From Dyella jiangningensis (GTDB taxonomy: Bacteria > Pseudomonadota > Gammaproteobacteria > Xanthomonadales > Rhodanobacteraceae), in the NCBI RefSeq assembly GCF_003264855.1, contig NZ_NFZS01000004.1:744001-808000 (forward strand): 64,000 nt of DNA, read 5' to 3'. The translations under genes and the position numbers were made by a program. Below are positions 26,749-35,642 of the stretch, one piece after another (position 1 is the stretch's first letter; every line of letters starts with the position of its first letter). A model generated the notes under the pieces. The model saw only the letters and a list, made by a program, of their open reading frames with translations. It searched no databases and was not told where the DNA came from.

Positions 26749-27639
26749 TCACCAGCTCCCCGACGAACCGCCGCCACCGAAACTGCCGCCACCGCCGCTG
26801 AAGCCGCCTCCCCCGAAGCCGCCGCCGCTGCTGCCGCCTCCGAAACCACCGCCGCCCCAGCCGCCAAAACCACCCCAACCACCGCCGCCGATGGAACGGC
26901 CCGCGCCGGCTGGCAGCAACATCAGCACGCCGCCGATCAGTGCGCCCATGATGCCGACGCCAATCGATGCCGCGAGCAGCCACAGCAGGCCACCCGTCAG
27001 CACCGCACCCAGTGGCGTGCGGAGCCAGATGGCGGAACGTCCGAAGATGCCACGCAGGAAAAAGGCGACGAACACGCCAATCAGGAGGATGTGGCCGAAG
27101 TCGATGCCACGGCGCTCGCGATGCCCGCTCTCCACCGGCGGAGGCAGCGCTTCGCCGTTCACCAGTTGGGTCAGCGCACCCAGCGCGTCGTTGATGCCGC
27201 CGTAATAATCGTTGACGCGGAATTTCGGCGCGATGTACTCGCGAATGATGCGAGCCGTCGCCGCATCGGGAATCGCGCCCTCGAGGCCATAACCCACTTC
27301 GATGCGCACGCGACGATCATTCTTCGCCACCAGCAGCAGCAAGCCGTCATCCGTGCCCTTGCGGCCGATCTTGTTGGCCTCGGCCACGGCGAGCGAGTAC
27401 TCGGCGATCTCCTGGGGCTGCGTGGTGGGCACCATCAGCACCACGAGCTGCGCACCCTTGGCTTTTTCCAGCGCCACCAGTTGCGCGTCGAGCTGATCGA
27501 CCTGCTGCGGCGTGAGCGTGCCCGTAAGGTCGGTGACGTGCCGGGTGAGCTTGGGTACGTCGTCCGCCGCATGCACAAGAGCCGGCGACAGCAGCGCCAT
27601 CGCCAGCACCAGCAACAGGCGCGTGAAGCGCCGCGTCAT
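26749..27639 (-). CDS. TPM-domain membrane protein, YgcG family
   Basis: 296 residues. A signal peptide (about 1-24, ending VHA) leads into a periplasmic TPM domain (about 30-175, with VVLMVPTTQPQEIAEYSLAVAE and VRIEVGYGLEGAIPDA). Two hydrophobic segments follow (about 190-245). The tail is extremely Gly-rich (GGGWGGFGGWGGGGFGGG type), the usual ending of YgcG proteins, probably extended and membrane-proximal. It follows lemA by two bases and precedes the second TPM gene by one, so all three are co-translated. Role unknown, envelope-related by location. Confidence 0.9.
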   Translation of the reverse strand: MTRRFTRLLLVLAMALLSPALVHAADDVPKLTRHVTDLTGTLTPQQVDQLDAQLVALEKAKGAQLVVLMVPTTQPQEIAEYSLAVAEANKIGRKGTDDGLLLLVAKNDRRVRIEVGYGLEGAIPDAATARIIREYIAPKFRVNDYYGGINDALGALTQLVNGEALPPPVESGHRERRGIDFGHILLIGVFVAFFLRGIFGRSAIWLRTPLGAVLTGGLLWLLAASIGVGIMGALIGGVLMLLPAGAGRSIGGGGWGGFGGWGGGGFGGGSSGGGFGGGGFSGGGGSFGGGGSSGSW

Positions 27640-27641
27640 GA

Positions 27642-28259
27642 TCAGTGCGCCGTGCTGGCCGGCGCGGGCGTGTTGCCGAAATCGACCGTCGGCGCCGTGG
27701 AGATGGCCTTTTCGTTATCCACGGAGAAGTTCGGCTTCACCTGGTAGCCGAACATCTTGGCGGTGAGGTTGTTCGGGAAGGTGCGGATCATCGAGTTGTA
27801 TTCCTGCACCGACTGCACGTAGCGGTTGCGCGCCACGGTGATGCGGTTTTCGGTGCCTTCCAGCTGCGCCTGCAGGTTCTGGAACAGGCCATCGGCCTTG
27901 AGCTGCGGATAGTTCTCGCTCACCACCATCAGTCGCGACAGCGCGCTGGATAGCTCGCCCTGCGCGGCCTGGAATTGCTTGAGCTTCTCGGGATTGTTCA
28001 GGTCGTCCGTAGACAGCTGCGTGCTGCCCACCTTGGCGCGTGCATTGGTGACCTCGGTCAGCACCTTTTCTTCGTGCTGCGCGTAGCCCTTCACCGTGTT
28101 GACGAGGTTGGGCACCAGGTCGGCACGACGCTGGTACTGGTTGAGCACCTCGGACCAGGCCGCCTTGACCGCCTCGTCCTGGCGCTGGATGGCGTTGTAG
28201 CCGCAGCCTGAAAGGCCGGCAACGACCAGCAGCAATGCAAGGGCACGAAGAAGTTTCAT
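27642..28259 (-). CDS. lemA: LemA family lipoprotein
   Basis: 205 residues from ATG 28259. The signal ends in the lipobox LSGC (Cys20), so it is predicted to be lipidated (Lgt is encoded in this window). The LemA core has YNAIQRQDEAVKAAWSEVLNQYQRRADLVPNLV and the paired helices LTEVTNARA and VVSENYPQL. LemA proteins are helical and their exact role is unresolved. The C-terminal about 25 residues are Pro/Ala-rich. It is first gene of the lemA-TPM-TPM operon. An in-frame ATG at 28316 is rejected because it would mask the lipoprotein signal. Confidence 0.93.
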   Translation of the reverse strand: MKLLRALALLLVVAGLSGCGYNAIQRQDEAVKAAWSEVLNQYQRRADLVPNLVNTVKGYAQHEEKVLTEVTNARAKVGSTQLSTDDLNNPEKLKQFQAAQGELSSALSRLMVVSENYPQLKADGLFQNLQAQLEGTENRITVARNRYVQSVQEYNSMIRTFPNNLTAKMFGYQVKPNFSVDNEKAISTAPTVDFGNTPAPASTAH

Positions 28260-28332
28260 GGAGTGGCTCCGATCCGGTGGAGGTCCCATTGCAGCATTCC
28301 GCCGTGAAGGGTGCAATCTCGGGATGACTACC

Positions 28333-28415
28333 TGTAGGAGCGCACCCAGTGCGCGACCGCGGCGTCAGGGTGTTTTCGCCCCGTCGGCTTCTCGCGCACT
28401 GGGTGCGCTCCTACA
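28333..28415. repeat. REP pair in inverted orientation (REPIN-like), copy 2
   Basis: TGTAGGAGCGCACCCAGTGCGCGA (28333-28356) and its exact inverted copy (28392-28415) flank a 35-bp spacer. The sequence matches copy 1 at 26201-26224, confirming a dispersed family. It lies just beyond the dgkA stop codon, upstream of lemA. Confidence 0.9.
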
Positions 28416-28425
28416 AATGCGGCTC

Positions 28426-28797
28426 TCAGCCCAGGCGCGGCCAGAGAATGAGGCCCCAGCTCAGGGCGGTAAGCATCAGCAGCAGGAACACCGCGGCCGA
28501 CCCCATGTCCTTGGCCCGTCCCGCCAGTTCGTGAAACTCCGGGCTGACCTTGTCCACCACGGCCTCCACGGCCGAATTGAGCAGCTCGGCCGACAGCACC
28601 AGGATGGGCGGCAGGATCAGCGCGATCTTCTCCAGCGCGCCGTTCCCCACCCACAGCCCCAGCGGCACCAGCACGATGGCGATGCAGACTTCCAGGCGGA
28701 ACGAGGCCTCGTGCTCCCAGCCGGCCCGCAGGCCCTTCATGGACCACTTGAAGGCGTTCCAGATTTGTCGGGGTCCGCGAAAACCGGTGGCGGCCAT
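28426..28797 (-). CDS. dgkA: diacylglycerol kinase DgkA
   Basis: 123 residues from ATG 28797, the normal size of bacterial DgkA. It phosphorylates diacylglycerol to phosphatidic acid in the inner membrane, recycling lipid left after periplasmic glucan or LPS modification. Three membrane spans follow an amphipathic N-terminus (RQIWNAFKWSMKGL). The family motif ELLNSAVEAVVDK and the C-terminal AKDMGSAAVFL with the catalytic acidic residues are intact. It is transcribed alone on the minus strand, divergent from the peptide transporter. Confidence 0.95.
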   Translation of the reverse strand: MAATGFRGPRQIWNAFKWSMKGLRAGWEHEASFRLEVCIAIVLVPLGLWVGNGALEKIALILPPILVLSAELLNSAVEAVVDKVSPEFHELAGRAKDMGSAAVFLLLMLTALSWGLILWPRLG

Positions 28798-29027
28798 GGT
28801 GTTGTCCTCGTGAGCTCGCGGCCGGGCCGCACCCGTCTGGCGGGCATAAGCGGGGAATGATGCCACAGCCCGTCCGGCCAGTCCGCGTCGCAGTTTCCTG
28901 CTTGCGGCGTCGCAACGAGACCTGAATGACAGATCGGTTACCCTTCACGGGTTTTTGTGACCCATTTCCGGGTGACGCGAGCCGACCGCCTGGCGGTCGT
29001 TGTATGAACCGCAGTACGGACAATCGA

Positions 29028-30560
29028 ATGGCAATCCAGAATCCACCGGTCTCCCAGACCCGCTCGTTCAGCACCGTGTTCCTGATCGAGATGTGGGAGC
29101 GCTTCGGCTTCTACGGCATGCAGGTGCTCATGGTCACCTACATGATGAAGAAGCTCGGTTTCGTCGACACCAAGGCCAACCTCGTATGGGGCGCGGCCGC
29201 CGCCCTGATCTACGCGACCCCCGCCATCGGCGGCTGGGTGGGCGACAAGCTCATCGGCACCCGCCGCACCATGGTCGTCGGCGCCGTCGTGCTGGCCCTG
29301 GGCTACATGATGCTGTGGATTCCCTCGGACAACCCGACGCTGCTGTACTGCGCGCTCGGCGTGATCATCGTCGGCAACGGCTTCTTCAAGCCGAACGCCG
29401 GCAACCTGGTGCGCAAGATCTACGAGGGCGACGACGTCCGTATCGATAGCGCCTTCACCATCTACTACATGGCCGTGAACGTCGGCTCGATGGTCTCGAT
29501 GACGGCCACGCCGTGGATTCGCGACTACGTCGGCGCCCACTACGGCGATGCGATGGGCTGGCATACCGCCTTCGGCGCGTGTGCCGTGGGCCTCGCGCTT
29601 GGCTTGGCCAACTACTCGCTGATGCATCGCACGCTGGCACACATCGGCTCGCCCGCTGATGAGCAGAAGCTGCAGATGAACCGCGTGCTTGCGCTGTTCG
29701 GCGCGTCGCTGGTGCTGGTGTTCATTTCCGCCTTCATCCTGCAGAGCCTGCTGGCGGCGAAGATCTGCGTGTACCTCGCCGGCATCGTGATTCTCGGCAT
29801 CTTCGTGCACCTGATCCGCAATGCCGAGAAGAGCGAGCGCGCCGGCCTGATCGCCGCGCTGGTGCTCACCGTGCAGACCATCTTCTTCTTCATCTTCTAC
29901 GCGCAGATGGCGACGTCGCTGAACCTGTTCGCGCAGAAGAACGTCAACCTCTCGTTCGATGTGTTCGGTATCCACCTGTTCAACTGGATTCCCGAGCAGT
30001 ACCAGAACCTCAACGCGATCTGGATCGTGGTGCTGAGCCCGGTGCTGGTGGCGATCTACAACACGCTTGGTCGCGTGGGCAAGGATCCGTCGGTCGCCGC
30101 CAAGTTTGCCTTCGGCTTCGCTGCCGTGGCGCTGGGCTTCTTCATGTACGGCTTCGGCGCGCTGAGCGCGGTCGATGGCCAGGTGTCTTCGTGGACGATG
30201 ATCTGGGGCTACGGCCTGTACTCGCTGGGCGAACTGCTGGTGAGCGGCCTGGGCCTGGCGATGATCGCGCGCTACGTGCCGGCTCGCATGGGCGGCTTCA
30301 TGATGGGCGCGTACTACGTGGCCGTGGGCATCTCGCAGTACCTGGGCAGCGTAGTGGCCAACCTCGCGGCGATGCCGGAAAACATCAGCAGCCCGGTCGA
30401 GTCGCTCAACATCTACGTGTCCCTGTTCAACAAGCTGGGCTTCGTGGGTGTGGGTTGCACGGTCATCGCGCTGGTGATGCTGCCGCTGATGAATCGACTG
30501 TCGCGCAGTCACGCCGAAGCGCACACGCCGCTGCCGGCCGTGCACAGCGAAGAGGTCTGA
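29028..30560 (+). CDS. POT-family proton-coupled peptide transporter
   Basis: About 510 residues with 14 membrane spans, the bacterial POT/PTR length. It imports di- and tripeptides with protons. Motifs seen: EMWERFGFYGMQVL (the ExxER proton/substrate motif) in TM1, then GAVVLALGYMM and FFKPNAGNLV (PTR signature). The C-terminal half contains WTMIWGYGLYSLGELLVSGLGL. I prefer ATG 29028 with GGA seven bases before. ATG 29004 in frame is an alternative. A terminator follows directly. Confidence 0.93.
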   Translation: MAIQNPPVSQTRSFSTVFLIEMWERFGFYGMQVLMVTYMMKKLGFVDTKANLVWGAAAALIYATPAIGGWVGDKLIGTRRTMVVGAVVLALGYMMLWIPSDNPTLLYCALGVIIVGNGFFKPNAGNLVRKIYEGDDVRIDSAFTIYYMAVNVGSMVSMTATPWIRDYVGAHYGDAMGWHTAFGACAVGLALGLANYSLMHRTLAHIGSPADEQKLQMNRVLALFGASLVLVFISAFILQSLLAAKICVYLAGIVILGIFVHLIRNAEKSERAGLIAALVLTVQTIFFFIFYAQMATSLNLFAQKNVNLSFDVFGIHLFNWIPEQYQNLNAIWIVVLSPVLVAIYNTLGRVGKDPSVAAKFAFGFAAVALGFFMYGFGALSAVDGQVSSWTMIWGYGLYSLGELLVSGLGLAMIARYVPARMGGFMMGAYYVAVGISQYLGSVVANLAAMPENISSPVESLNIYVSLFNKLGFVGVGCTVIALVMLPLMNRLSRSHAEAHTPLPAVHSEEV

Positions 30561-30566
30561 CCTCCC

Positions 30567-30599
30567 GATGCCCGCCTCTCCGGCGGGCATCGTCGTTTT
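30567..30599 (+). terminator. terminator-like hairpin after the POT transporter
   Basis: GATGCCCGCC - tctcc - GGCGGGCATC is a perfect 10-bp stem, followed by GTCGTTTT. The U-tract is short, so termination may be partial. Confidence 0.6.
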
Positions 30600-30676
30600 G
30601 GGGCCGGCGCGACTGATGGACGCAGCGACCTGCCCGCTGACCGGGGCGGCGGCGCAAACCTACTACCATCGCGTCC

Positions 30677-31954
30677 ATGAAACCTTCCCACTCCCAGCAG
30701 CGCATCGGCCCTCGCCCCCTCTTCCGCAGCCTGGCCTGGCTGCGCATCTGCGCCATCGCCGGGCAGAGCGCGGCGGTACTGGTCTGCGCGCTCTGGATGC
30801 ATCTGGACATCCCGCTGCTGCCGCTCATGGTCGGCATCTGCTCGCTGGCAGTGTTCGCGGTGTTCGCCGCCTGGCGTCTCACGCAGCCCTGGCCGATCAA
30901 GCAGTGGGAGACCATCCTGCACGTGGCGGTGGACACGCTGATCCTCGGCTACCTGCTGCATTTCACGGGAGGCGCCAGCAATCCGTTCATTACCCTGCTG
31001 ATCGTCCCGATCGCGCTCACCGCGGCGGCGCTGCCGGTGAGCGCCCTGCTGTCGGTCGCCTCGCTGGTGGGCGCGGCCTATGTGGTGCTGCTGTTCTGGT
31101 ACGTGCCGCTTCCTGCGCCCATGCACGGCGAAACTGCGTACGGCTTCTCGCTGCATGTACTTGGCATGGGCGTGAACTTCGTGATCATGGCCCTGCTGCT
31201 CGGCTTCTTCACCAAGCGCCTCGCACGCTCCCTGCGCTTCCAGCAGTTGGAGGTGCAGCGCGTGCGCGAACGGGCCCTGCGTGACGAAGGCATCCTCGCC
31301 ATCGCCACCCAGGCCGCAGGAGCCGCGCATGAGCTGAACACGCCGCTGTCGACCATGCGCACGCTGCTTCCCGAACTGCGTCGGGAACACGCGGAGGACA
31401 AGGCGCTGGCCGAGGACCTGGAACTGCTGGAAAGCCAGGTCGACCGTTGCCGCACGATCCTTCGCGAGATGGTGGCGTTCGGCAAGGCGCAACTTTCGCA
31501 GGAACCCGAACTGCTCACGGTGGAGCGGTTCATCCATGGCTGCCTGGAGCGTTTCCAGCTGCTGCGGCCCGAAGCCGATCTTGCCCTGGCGATGGACCAG
31601 GAAGCCGCGCGTACCGTGCTGCGGACGCCACCCGGCTTGCGGCATGCGTTGTTGAACCTGCTCAACAACGCCGCGGATGCCTCCGCGGCCAACCATTCGC
31701 AGGCCGTCGCGCTGACCGTGCGCAGCGATGGAGAATGGCTCGAGCTGATCGTGATCGACCACGGGCCGGGCTTTACCGACACCGATGAACTCGGCGTGCT
31801 GGGCCAGTCGCGCAAGCAGACCGGCCTGGGCATCGGCCTCGCACTGGCGGAGGCCACCGCGGAACGCCTCGAGGGCGAATTGACCGCAAGCAATACCGGC
31901 AGCGGCGCCCAGATGCGGCTGCGGCTGCCCCTGACGGTCGTTGCCGCGCCATAA
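30677..31954 (+). CDS. regB: RegB/RoxS-type redox-sensing histidine kinase
   Basis: 425 residues. Six hydrophobic segments fill residues 20-180, with GGASNPF in the membrane domain, the ubiquinone-associated motif of RegB/PrrB. The H-box is AAGAAHELNTPLSTM (His near 217). RCRTIL sits where the redox-active cysteine of RegB is found, in the dimerisation helix. The ATP-binding domain has the N box (LLNLLNNAADA), DHGPGF and GLGIGLAL. It phosphorylates the downstream response regulator, sensing quinone/redox state in relatives. A 293-bp inverted-repeat element starts immediately after its stop codon, separating it from its partner. Confidence 0.9.
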   Translation: MKPSHSQQRIGPRPLFRSLAWLRICAIAGQSAAVLVCALWMHLDIPLLPLMVGICSLAVFAVFAAWRLTQPWPIKQWETILHVAVDTLILGYLLHFTGGASNPFITLLIVPIALTAAALPVSALLSVASLVGAAYVVLLFWYVPLPAPMHGETAYGFSLHVLGMGVNFVIMALLLGFFTKRLARSLRFQQLEVQRVRERALRDEGILAIATQAAGAAHELNTPLSTMRTLLPELRREHAEDKALAEDLELLESQVDRCRTILREMVAFGKAQLSQEPELLTVERFIHGCLERFQLLRPEADLALAMDQEAARTVLRTPPGLRHALLNLLNNAADASAANHSQAVALTVRSDGEWLELIVIDHGPGFTDTDELGVLGQSRKQTGLGIGLALAEATAERLEGELTASNTGSGAQMRLRLPLTVVAAP

Positions 31955-32247
31955 TTAAGGCAACACTGACTAAGTATCGCCGTCGTCACCCGCCCTGTCT
32001 GTTCGCAGGCCACAGGGCCGTTGGCGAAAGCAGACTGGACGTCTGTCGAGCCAGCGGGCAGAAGGCATGCGGACAGACAGGGCGGGCCCCAACCGTTGAA
32101 TTTCAGATGATGGGGTGATGTCCGGAAGGCCCGCCGGCTGCGCCGCGCCGCTTGGCAAGACGGCCAGTCTTCCCGGCGCCACGCGGCGCAGCCGGCGGGC
32201 CTTCCGGACATCATGACAACGGCGATACTTAGTCAGTGTTGCCTTAA
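31955..32247. mobile_element. 293-bp MITE-like element with 34-bp terminal inverted repeats and two inner hairpins
   Basis: The ends (31955-31988 and 32214-32247, inverted) match at 33 of 34 positions, each terminating in TTAA. Inside are an 18-bp imperfect stem (31989-32006 with 32069-32086, one mismatch) and a perfect 31-bp stem (32117-32147 with 32182-32212). The whole can fold as a closed three-way junction. It begins directly after the regB stop codon and encodes no protein. It looks like a non-autonomous transposon. TTAA at both tips may be target duplication. Confidence 0.75.
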
Positions 32248-32344
32248 CTGTGGCGGATGGCCACAGTGGCACATGGCCACATGTGCATGCGTTGCCGCAG
32301 CGGCGAGAATGTGCTCGTCCGGCCACCGTGCCGTGGAGACCCCC

Positions 32345-32908
32345 ATGAGCGACCAGCAACTCCTGATCATTGATGACGACGCCACCTTCGCCCGTGTCCT
32401 TGCGCGCGCACTCAGCTCGCGCGGATTCGAGGTGATCACCGCGAGCAACGCCGACGAGGCGCGCGCCCTCACCCGCCGGCACCAGCCGCGCTACTGCGTG
32501 CTCGACCTGAAGCTGGGCGATGAGAACGGCCTGCGCCTGATTCCCGAACTGCAGGCCTTGGTGCCGGAAATCCGCGTATTGCTGCTCACCGGCTACGCCT
32601 CGATCGCCACCGCCGTGGAGGCGATCAAGCGCGGCGCGCATGACTACCTGGCCAAGCCCGTCGATGCCGACGCCGTGGTGCGCGCCCTGCTCGATGGCGA
32701 CACGAGTACCGGCGAAGACGACGTGGTCGACGCACCCGAAGCCCCGCTGGCCCTGCGTCGCCTCGAATGGGAGCACATCCAGCGCGTGCTGACCGAATGC
32801 GACGGCAACATCTCCGAAACGGCACGCCGCCTGGGCATGCATCGCCGCACGCTGCAGCGCAAGCTCAGCAAGCATCCGGTACGCGAGCGCCCCGAAGCGG
32901 ACGATTGA
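32345..32908 (+). CDS. regA: RegA/RoxR-type response regulator with Fis-family HTH
   Basis: 187 residues from ATG 32345. The receiver has the acidic pair near residues 10-11 (LIIDDD), phospho-acceptor Asp in YCVLDLKLGDENG (about residue 55) and Lys in YLAKPVDA. The C-terminal Fis-type helix-turn-helix reads ISETARRLGMHRRTLQRKL, essentially the RegA/PrrA/RoxR pattern. It is the partner of the kinase encoded 390 bp upstream, though the intervening element may alter expression. Its own promoter could lie at 32248-32344. Confidence 0.93.
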   Translation: MSDQQLLIIDDDATFARVLARALSSRGFEVITASNADEARALTRRHQPRYCVLDLKLGDENGLRLIPELQALVPEIRVLLLTGYASIATAVEAIKRGAHDYLAKPVDADAVVRALLDGDTSTGEDDVVDAPEAPLALRRLEWEHIQRVLTECDGNISETARRLGMHRRTLQRKLSKHPVRERPEADD

Positions 32909-32977
32909 TGGGGTTGCCTTGCAAGGCCGGGGCGATCCCGGCCCTGCATGTCCCGGCCTGGACGAACCGGGCCGCTG

Positions 32978-34021
32978 TCAAGGTTGGTTCGGCGAACCGT
33001 CGGCAGGCAGGGGTTCGGCCGTGCCGTCGTCCTCGTCGCCGTAGATTGCTACGTGCGGCACGCCATCGGCGCCGATCCAGCCGCGATACATGCCGTCGGT
33101 ATTGAATGGCATGGCGATGGTGCCGTTGCCGTCCAGCGCGATGGCGCCACCGTTGCCGCCCATCGACGGAATTTCCTGGTTGATCACTTCGGCTGCCGCG
33201 CGCCGCAGCGGCACGCGCATCTGCGTGACGCGCATGCAGATCTCATGCGCCGCCACCGTGCGCAGGTAGTACTCGCCCCAGCCCGTGCCCGATACTGCGC
33301 AGCCTGAATTGGCATAGGTGCCTGCACCGATGATCGGAGAATCGCCGACGCGGCCCCAGCGCTTGTCGGTCATCCCGCCGGTCGAGGTGCCGGCGGCAAG
33401 GTGTCCTTCGGCATCCAGCGCGACGGCACCGACCGTGCCGAAGTGTTTGGCCGTCTCGACGTCCGAATGCTTCACCTTGTCGGCGTCTTCCTTCAGCGCC
33501 TTCTGCAGCTGCTGCCAGCGCTCGTCGGTGCGGAAATAGGCAGGATCAACCAGTTCGACGCCGACCGTCTTCGCAAACTCTTCCGCGCCGTCACCCACCA
33601 GCATCACGTGATCGGATTTCTCCATCACCGCCCGCGCAAGCAGGATGGGATTCTTCACCCGATGCACGCCAGCCACCGAGCCAGCGCCGAGCGTCGCGCC
33701 GTCCATGATCGCTGCATCCAGCTCGTTCTTGCCGTCGTGCGTGAACACCGAACCCTTGCCGGCGTTGAAGTTCGGATCGTCTTCGAGCACGGTGATCGCC
33801 GCCGCCACCGCGTCGACCGCCGTCTTGCCGGATTTCAACTGGGCATAGCCCTTCTGCAATGCCTGGGTCAGCGCCGCGCGCACTGCCTTTTCCCGGGCCG
33901 GGCTCATCTCCCGCTTGATCACGCCGGCGCCGCCGTGGATCACGAGAACGGGCGCGGCGGCATGGCTCATGGACGCGATTCCCAGCGCCGCGATGGCGGC
34001 GACAAGACGGCAGGACTTCAC
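32978..34021 (-). CDS. isoaspartyl peptidase / L-asparaginase (Ntn hydrolase), exported
   Basis: 347 residues from GTG 34021, which has GGGGAG eight bases upstream and gives a signal peptide (VKSCRLVAAIAALGIASMSHA). Ntn-hydrolase family IaaA: PVLVIHGGAGV at the mature N-terminus, and the autocleavage site in HFGTVGAVALD, where Thr becomes the nucleophile. GTSTGG and GDSPIIGAGTYA bind substrate. It removes isoaspartyl dipeptides or hydrolyses asparagine after self-cleavage. The signal implies periplasmic action. Divergent from the CoA-transferase gene. Confidence 0.94.
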   Translation of the reverse strand: MKSCRLVAAIAALGIASMSHAAAPVLVIHGGAGVIKREMSPAREKAVRAALTQALQKGYAQLKSGKTAVDAVAAAITVLEDDPNFNAGKGSVFTHDGKNELDAAIMDGATLGAGSVAGVHRVKNPILLARAVMEKSDHVMLVGDGAEEFAKTVGVELVDPAYFRTDERWQQLQKALKEDADKVKHSDVETAKHFGTVGAVALDAEGHLAAGTSTGGMTDKRWGRVGDSPIIGAGTYANSGCAVSGTGWGEYYLRTVAAHEICMRVTQMRVPLRRAAAEVINQEIPSMGGNGGAIALDGNGTIAMPFNTDGMYRGWIGADGVPHVAIYGDEDDGTAEPLPADGSPNQP

Positions 34022-34200
34022 GGACGGTACTCCCCTAGCTTTGGCCCGGAGTATATCCAGCGCCTCGTCCATCCTCACCCGGATGGTGGACCAGGCCCGT
34101 TACCGCGATTTTTCAGGGTCTTGGACCTTGGTACAACGTGAGCGGCCGGCATTCCGTCGTATCCTTGGCAGCTGGCTCTCCCTGCAAGAAGGCATCTGCA

Positions 34201-35556
34201 ATGGACAAGGTTTATGCAAGCGCGACGCAAGCCCTCGACGGGCTGCTGTTCGACGACATGACCATCGCCGCCGGCGGCTTCGGCCTGTGCGGCATTCCCG
34301 AGAACCTGATCGCGGCGCTGCTGGAGGCCGGCACCAAGGGACTCACCATCGTCGGCAACAACGCGGGCGTGGATGACTTCGGCATGGGTCCGTTGCTGAA
34401 GACCCGGCAGGTGAAGCGCGTGTACGCGTCTTACGTGGGCGAAAACAAGGAGTTCGAGCGCCAGGTGCTGGCCGGCGAGCTGGAACTGCACCTGGTGCCG
34501 CAGGGCACCCTGGCCGAGAAGCTGCGCGCCGGCGGCGCGGGCATTCCCGGCTTCTATACCCGCACCGCGTTCGGCACCAAACTGGCCGAAGGCAAGGAGA
34601 CCAAGGTTTTCGACGGCAAGGAATACGTGCTGGAGGAAGCCATCCACGCCGATGTCTCGATCATCAAGGCATGGAAGGGTGATCGCCTCGGCAACCTGGT
34701 GTTCCGCAAGACCGCGCGCAACTTCAACCCGATGATCGCCACCTGCGGCAAGGTCTGCGTGGCCGAAGTGGAAGAACTGGTGGACGTCGGCACGCTCGAG
34801 CCGGACGGCATCCACGTGCCCGGCATCTACGTCGACCGCATCATCAAGGGCCCCTCGTACGAGAAGCGCATCGAGTTCCGCACGATCGCCGGCGCCAACA
34901 CGGGCAAGGAAAGCCCGATCCGCACGGCCATGGCGCAGCGCGCCGCCAAGGAACTGCAGGACGGCTTCTACGTGAACCTGGGCATCGGCATTCCCACGCT
35001 CGTGGCGAACTACATCCCGCCGGGCATGGACGTCACGCTGCAGTCGGAAAACGGCCTGCTCGGCATCGGACCGTTCCCGGACGACGCCCATGTGGACCCC
35101 GACCTGATCAACGCCGGCAAGCAGACCATCACCACCCTGCCCGGCTCGAGCTTTTTCTCAAGCGCGGAATCGTTCGCCATGATTCGCGGCGGCCACATCG
35201 ACCTGTCGATCCTGGGCGGCCTGGAAGTGTCCTGCACCGGCGACCTCGCGAACTGGATGGTGCCCGGCAAGATGGTGAAGGGCCCCGGCGGCGCCATGGA
35301 CCTGGTCAGCGGCGTCAAGCGCGTGGTCGTGCTGATGGAGCACACCGCGAAGGACGGTTCGCCCAAGATCAAGAACGAGTGCGACCTGCCCATCACCGGC
35401 AAGGAATGCGTGGACCTGATCATCACCGACCTATGCGTGTTCTCGGTCGAGAAGGGCAAGGGCCTGACGCTGATCGAGATGCATGACGGCGTGACGCTTG
35501 AGGACGTCAAGGCGAAGACCGGATGTGCGTTCGCGGTCAGCCCGGCGCTGAAGTGA
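34201..35556 (+). CDS. 3-oxoacid CoA-transferase, A and B subunits fused (SCOT-like)
   Basis: 451 residues from ATG 34201 (AAGG eight bases before). Residues about 1-235 are the A subunit ([29 protein letters not shown]). Residues about 245-451 are the B subunit, where [11 protein letters not shown] carries the catalytic glutamate. It activates acetoacetate with succinyl-CoA. Many bacteria encode the subunits separately, so the fusion resembles mitochondrial SCOT. It stands alone between divergent and convergent genes. Acyl preference (acetoacetate or other) is not certain. Confidence 0.92.
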   Translation: MDKVYASATQALDGLLFDDMTIAAGGFGLCGIPENLIAALLEAGTKGLTIVGNNAGVDDFGMGPLLKTRQVKRVYASYVGENKEFERQVLAGELELHLVPQGTLAEKLRAGGAGIPGFYTRTAFGTKLAEGKETKVFDGKEYVLEEAIHADVSIIKAWKGDRLGNLVFRKTARNFNPMIATCGKVCVAEVEELVDVGTLEPDGIHVPGIYVDRIIKGPSYEKRIEFRTIAGANTGKESPIRTAMAQRAAKELQDGFYVNLGIGIPTLVANYIPPGMDVTLQSENGLLGIGPFPDDAHVDPDLINAGKQTITTLPGSSFFSSAESFAMIRGGHIDLSILGGLEVSCTGDLANWMVPGKMVKGPGGAMDLVSGVKRVVVLMEHTAKDGSPKIKNECDLPITGKECVDLIITDLCVFSVEKGKGLTLIEMHDGVTLEDVKAKTGCAFAVSPALK

Positions 35557-35642
35557 CGGCGTGAGCCAAGCGCCTTCGTGTCTCTTCTTAAAGGGATGCG
35601 AAGGCGTACGGCGGCCTGTCGGGAGAAAGCTCGCGTATCCGC

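Noticed and set aside
26157-28415. CRISPR-like repeats
   Set aside because: The repeats are inverted REP pairs, not regularly spaced direct repeats, and no cas genes are present.
28938-30590. A 550-codon frame antisense to the peptide transporter gene
   Set aside because: His/Gln/Arg-rich product without hydrophobic pattern or motifs; antisense shadow.
32213-32344. N-terminal extension of the RegA-like regulator from 32213
   Set aside because: The extension lies in the right end of the inverted-repeat element, and the receiver starts naturally at ATG 32345.
32925-32943. Hairpin GGCCGGG-gcgat-CCCGGCC as terminator between regA and the peptidase
   Set aside because: The stem is good but no T-tract follows on either strand, so termination cannot be claimed.
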